Of a DNA stretch of 8,021 nucleotides, positions 6,464-8,021 are shown one piece after another. The position numbers and the translations under genes were made by a program. The stretch is from JANMDR01 sp031376425. Lineage in GTDB: Bacteria > Pseudomonadota > Gammaproteobacteria > Burkholderiales > Usitatibacteraceae. Within the stretch, counting starts at the first letter, position 1. Every line of letters starts with the position of its first letter. Location: the NCBI GenBank assembly GCA_031376425.1, contig JANMDR010000191.1, forward strand, positions 1-8,021. Direction: 5' to 3'. The notes beneath the pieces are model-generated. The model saw only the letters and a program-made list of their open reading frames with translations. It was not told the origin of the DNA and did no database searches.

Positions 6464-7759
6464 CTACAACGCAAACCCACCCGCTTGCCCAACAAATGCG
6501 TTCAACCCCGACGACATCGCGGTGATCATATTGCGTTCGGCCTCGCTTAAATGTGGATGCCAAACATCAAAAATCAGCACCACACGTAATTTGTCGCTTA
6601 AATTCCATGCTTCGTGCTCAATGGTGTCGTCAAACACCCATGCTTTGCCTTCCACCCACTCGCGCGTGGTGTTGCCAACACGAAACCCGCAATTTTCGGG
6701 AATGATGAGCGGTAGATGCGTAACCAAGCGCACATTAGATACCCCTACGTGTGGCGGTATGCGCGTTTGCGGCTTTAAAAGCGAAAACATGGCATTGGGG
6801 GTGCGCGAAGCTTGTTTGGGGCTGGGAACAGCGTTTAAAAGCGCCATTGTGTGCGGACAATACTGGGTATTTTCTGGTAATTGCACACCATCTTTTAGCA
6901 GATGAAAGGCACTCCAATCTAAGGAGTGATTTAATTGCCGCCACTGGTTTAACGGTTTATCCGCATCGTAGGTAATGTAAGGCACCAAACCGCTTTGCCC
7001 CTCATACAATGGAAGCAATGCGGGGAGCGCCAAGAACTCCTCACGAATAGAATCCGTGGCGGCCTCGACAGCGTCTAGCCACGTAAATTGTTGCCGCTCA
7101 AAAAACTCAATAGGCGCTAAATTGGGATAGTGGAATAGCTCGGAACGCGAATCATAACGCCGCGCACGGCCCAGCATGATGTCAATCGCGGTGCCAAAGC
7201 GTTGCAAATTTTCCCCTTGATGCGCATCAAAATGCGGCTTCAGGTATTGATCCATGAAAAGACCAAAATCACGGTCATAGTCCGTTTTGTAGCGAATTGC
7301 ATATTGCACCGCGCCGCGCAAATCCGGATGCAGTTGATCCATCGGCGGTGCTACCGTGGCCACCGCCGCAAAAGCGGCTGACGCCTTATGCCGATCACCA
7401 CGCCGTTCAAGCAAGGTAGCACGCATGAGCAAAGCCAGTAAATCCATCGGGTCAACAGTTAACGCGGCTTTAATGGCGGCTTCTTCCCCTTCCTCGTTTT
7501 TACTGGCTTTATGCACCAGCGCCACGTTTACATGCGCTTGCGGATTCGCCCCATCAAGCGCCACCACCCGCGTAAATGCTGCCAAAGCGCCAGCAAAATC
7601 GCCTTGCCGCAAACAAAATCCACCCACTTGATTTAAAGTTTGCACATGATTAGCGTCGATTGTCAAAATACGCTGCCACGCCCGCATGGCCTCGTTGCGA
7701 TTATCCGCTTGCAAGGCGCGCGCGGCCTGCGCAGTGAGATTAGCGATTTCCTGGCTCAT
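6464..7759 (-). CDS. TPR protein with aspartyl/asparaginyl beta-hydroxylase domain
   Basis: This protein of about 431 residues is predicted to be a cytoplasmic Fe(II)/2-oxoglutarate dioxygenase, with no signal peptide or membrane segment. The N-terminal part (about 4-139) holds roughly four TPR units, probably for binding a protein partner. The C-terminal domain (about 270-405) matches the AspH family (Pfam PF05118). Visible landmarks are RIPPHVGVSNVRLVTHLPL, then FRVGN, then FDDTIEHEAWN, then DVWHP. By comparison with human AspH, H337 and H382 should bind iron, S326, H348 and R392 should bind 2-oxoglutarate, and no acidic third ligand is expected. The substrate is unknown; relatives hydroxylate protein Asp/Asn, lipid A or small molecules. 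The ATG at 7759 is preferred because GGATGG lies 5 bases upstream and homology-like sequence begins there. An in-frame ATG at 7768 (434 aa) and a TTG at 7810 (448 aa) are alternatives. It converges on receptor 2. Confidence 0.88.
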   Translation of the reverse strand: MSQEIANLTAQAARALQADNRNEAMRAWQRILTIDANHVQTLNQVGGFCLRQGDFAGALAAFTRVVALDGANPQAHVNVALVHKASKNEEGEEAAIKAALTVDPMDLLALLMRATLLERRGDRHKASAAFAAVATVAPPMDQLHPDLRGAVQYAIRYKTDYDRDFGLFMDQYLKPHFDAHQGENLQRFGTAIDIMLGRARRYDSRSELFHYPNLAPIEFFERQQFTWLDAVEAATDSIREEFLALPALLPLYEGQSGLVPYITYDADKPLNQWRQLNHSLDWSAFHLLKDGVQLPENTQYCPHTMALLNAVPSPKQASRTPNAMFSLLKPQTRIPPHVGVSNVRLVTHLPLIIPENCGFRVGNTTREWVEGKAWVFDDTIEHEAWNLSDKLRVVLIFDVWHPHLSEAERNMITAMSSGLNAFVGQAGGFAL

Positions 7760-7793
7760 GGGAGCCATCCCGACAGACGTAGCGCAGGCGGGA
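7760..7793 (-). promoter_or_regulatory. Competing hairpins at the hydroxylase start
   Basis: On the plus strand, TCCC at 7768-7771 can pair with GGGA (7760-7763, 4-base loop). Alternatively TCCCG (7768-7772) can pair with CGGGA (7789-7793). The two pairings exclude each other and lie at the candidate start codons and the weak ribosome binding site, so they could affect translation. The stems are short (4-5 bp) and may be chance. Confidence 0.2.
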
Positions 7794-7831
7794 CTACAAA
7801 AGCGGGGCAATTCGCTTGGTGTGAATAAAAC

Positions 7832-7860
7832 ATTTTAGGCCTAAGAAGATAAAAATTTAA
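7832..7860 (-). promoter_or_regulatory. Candidate promoter of the hydroxylase gene
   Basis: Read on the minus strand, TTAAAT (7860-7855) and TAAAAT (7837-7832, 5 of 6 to the -10 consensus) are separated by 17 bases. The -35 box is poor (3 of 6). A perfect palindrome, TTAGGCCTAA (7835-7844), overlaps the -10 and could be an operator. The leader would be about 65 bases long. Confidence 0.25.
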
Positions 7861-7878
7861 CCTAGAAACGGCAGTTGG

Positions 7879-7996
7879 ACGAATGTGAGTGTGCGATTTT
7901 GAGACTTCCTAGCAAGGCGTGACGACGACGCAGGCTTCACCCTGCTAGGAGGAACAACGCGGCTTGGGAGTTTCAAAATCGTGCAATCACGTTCGT
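7879..7996. repeat. 118-bp imperfect palindrome, possible dispersed repeat
   Basis: The outer arms 7879-7906 and 7969-7996 are inverted complements over 28 bases with 5 mismatches. They include a perfect core, CGATTTTGA and its complement TCAAAATCG. Directly inside the left arm, TCCTAGCA (7907-7914) pairs perfectly with TGCTAGGA (7943-7950). Inside that, GCGT (7917-7920) can pair with ACGC (7928-7931). The result is a long nested fold with an unpaired segment at 7951-7968. No frame through it is convincingly coding, and no T-tract marks it as a terminator. It resembles a palindromic intergenic repeat or a small non-autonomous element. I see no target-site duplication. Confidence 0.6.
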
Positions 7997-8021
7997 AGCG
8001 CTTTCACCCACATGGTGACGG

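Noticed and set aside
6522..6905. 127-codon plus-strand open frame opposite the hydroxylase
   Set aside because: It lies wholly inside the well-supported hydroxylase gene and reads low-complexity sequence without a recognisable domain. The same holds for the shorter open frames opposite or inside both receptors.
7760..7810. TTG start at 7810 for the hydroxylase
   Set aside because: It would add 17 residues with no domain content, uses a rarer start codon and lacks a ribosome binding site. The added stretch also overlaps hairpin-forming sequence.
7879..7996. CRISPR array or tRNA in the palindromic region
   Set aside because: There are no regularly spaced direct repeats, and the fold lacks the tRNA arm lengths and the conserved T-loop sequence.
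7879..7996. Ordinary terminator
   Set aside because: The outer arms are long and imperfect, and neither strand has a T-tract after the stem.

Overview
The window looks like chromosomal DNA of a Gram-negative proteobacterium of moderate GC, probably a beta- or gammaproteobacterium. It carries two large outer-membrane TonB-dependent receptors of the 900-1000 residue type and one TPR/aspartyl-asparaginyl beta-hydroxylase-like protein. The taxonomic guess is an inference: it rests on the protein families, the Shine-Dalgarno sites, the factor-independent terminators and a long palindromic intergenic element.

Layout. Bases 1-280 are mostly non-coding, perhaps with the tail of an upstream gene at the very start. 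They hold three phased 11-bp repeats, an inverted repeat and a plausible sigma-70 promoter in front of receptor 1 (281-3016, +). A strong terminator follows at 3046-3079. A 386-bp intergenic region then holds several small hairpins, direct repeats of 11-bp period with a Pho-box-like core, and a strong ribosome binding site for receptor 2 (3403-6330, +). Receptor 2 is followed by two nearly identical terminator hairpins, which also lie downstream of the convergent hydroxylase gene (6464-7759, -). The last 210 bases, upstream of that gene, contain a possible promoter and a 118-bp imperfect palindrome that looks like a dispersed repeat or structured element.

How the genes may work together. Both receptors have Sec signal peptides, an EVTG-type TonB box, a plug domain and a long barrel. 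They should therefore be TonB/ExbBD-energised importers of scarce ligands such as iron chelates, cobalamin, oligosaccharides or peptides; the sequence does not show which. They are tandem paralogues, but each has its own promoter region and terminator, so they are probably regulated separately. The hydroxylase is a cytoplasmic Fe(II)/2-oxoglutarate enzyme with all the recognisable metal and co-substrate residues. It is transcribed towards receptor 2, and any functional link to the receptors rests on proximity alone.

No clearly new multi-gene system is visible. The least explained signals are the 118-bp palindrome near the right end, the 11-bp phased repeats in front of both receptor genes, and the duplicated terminator.
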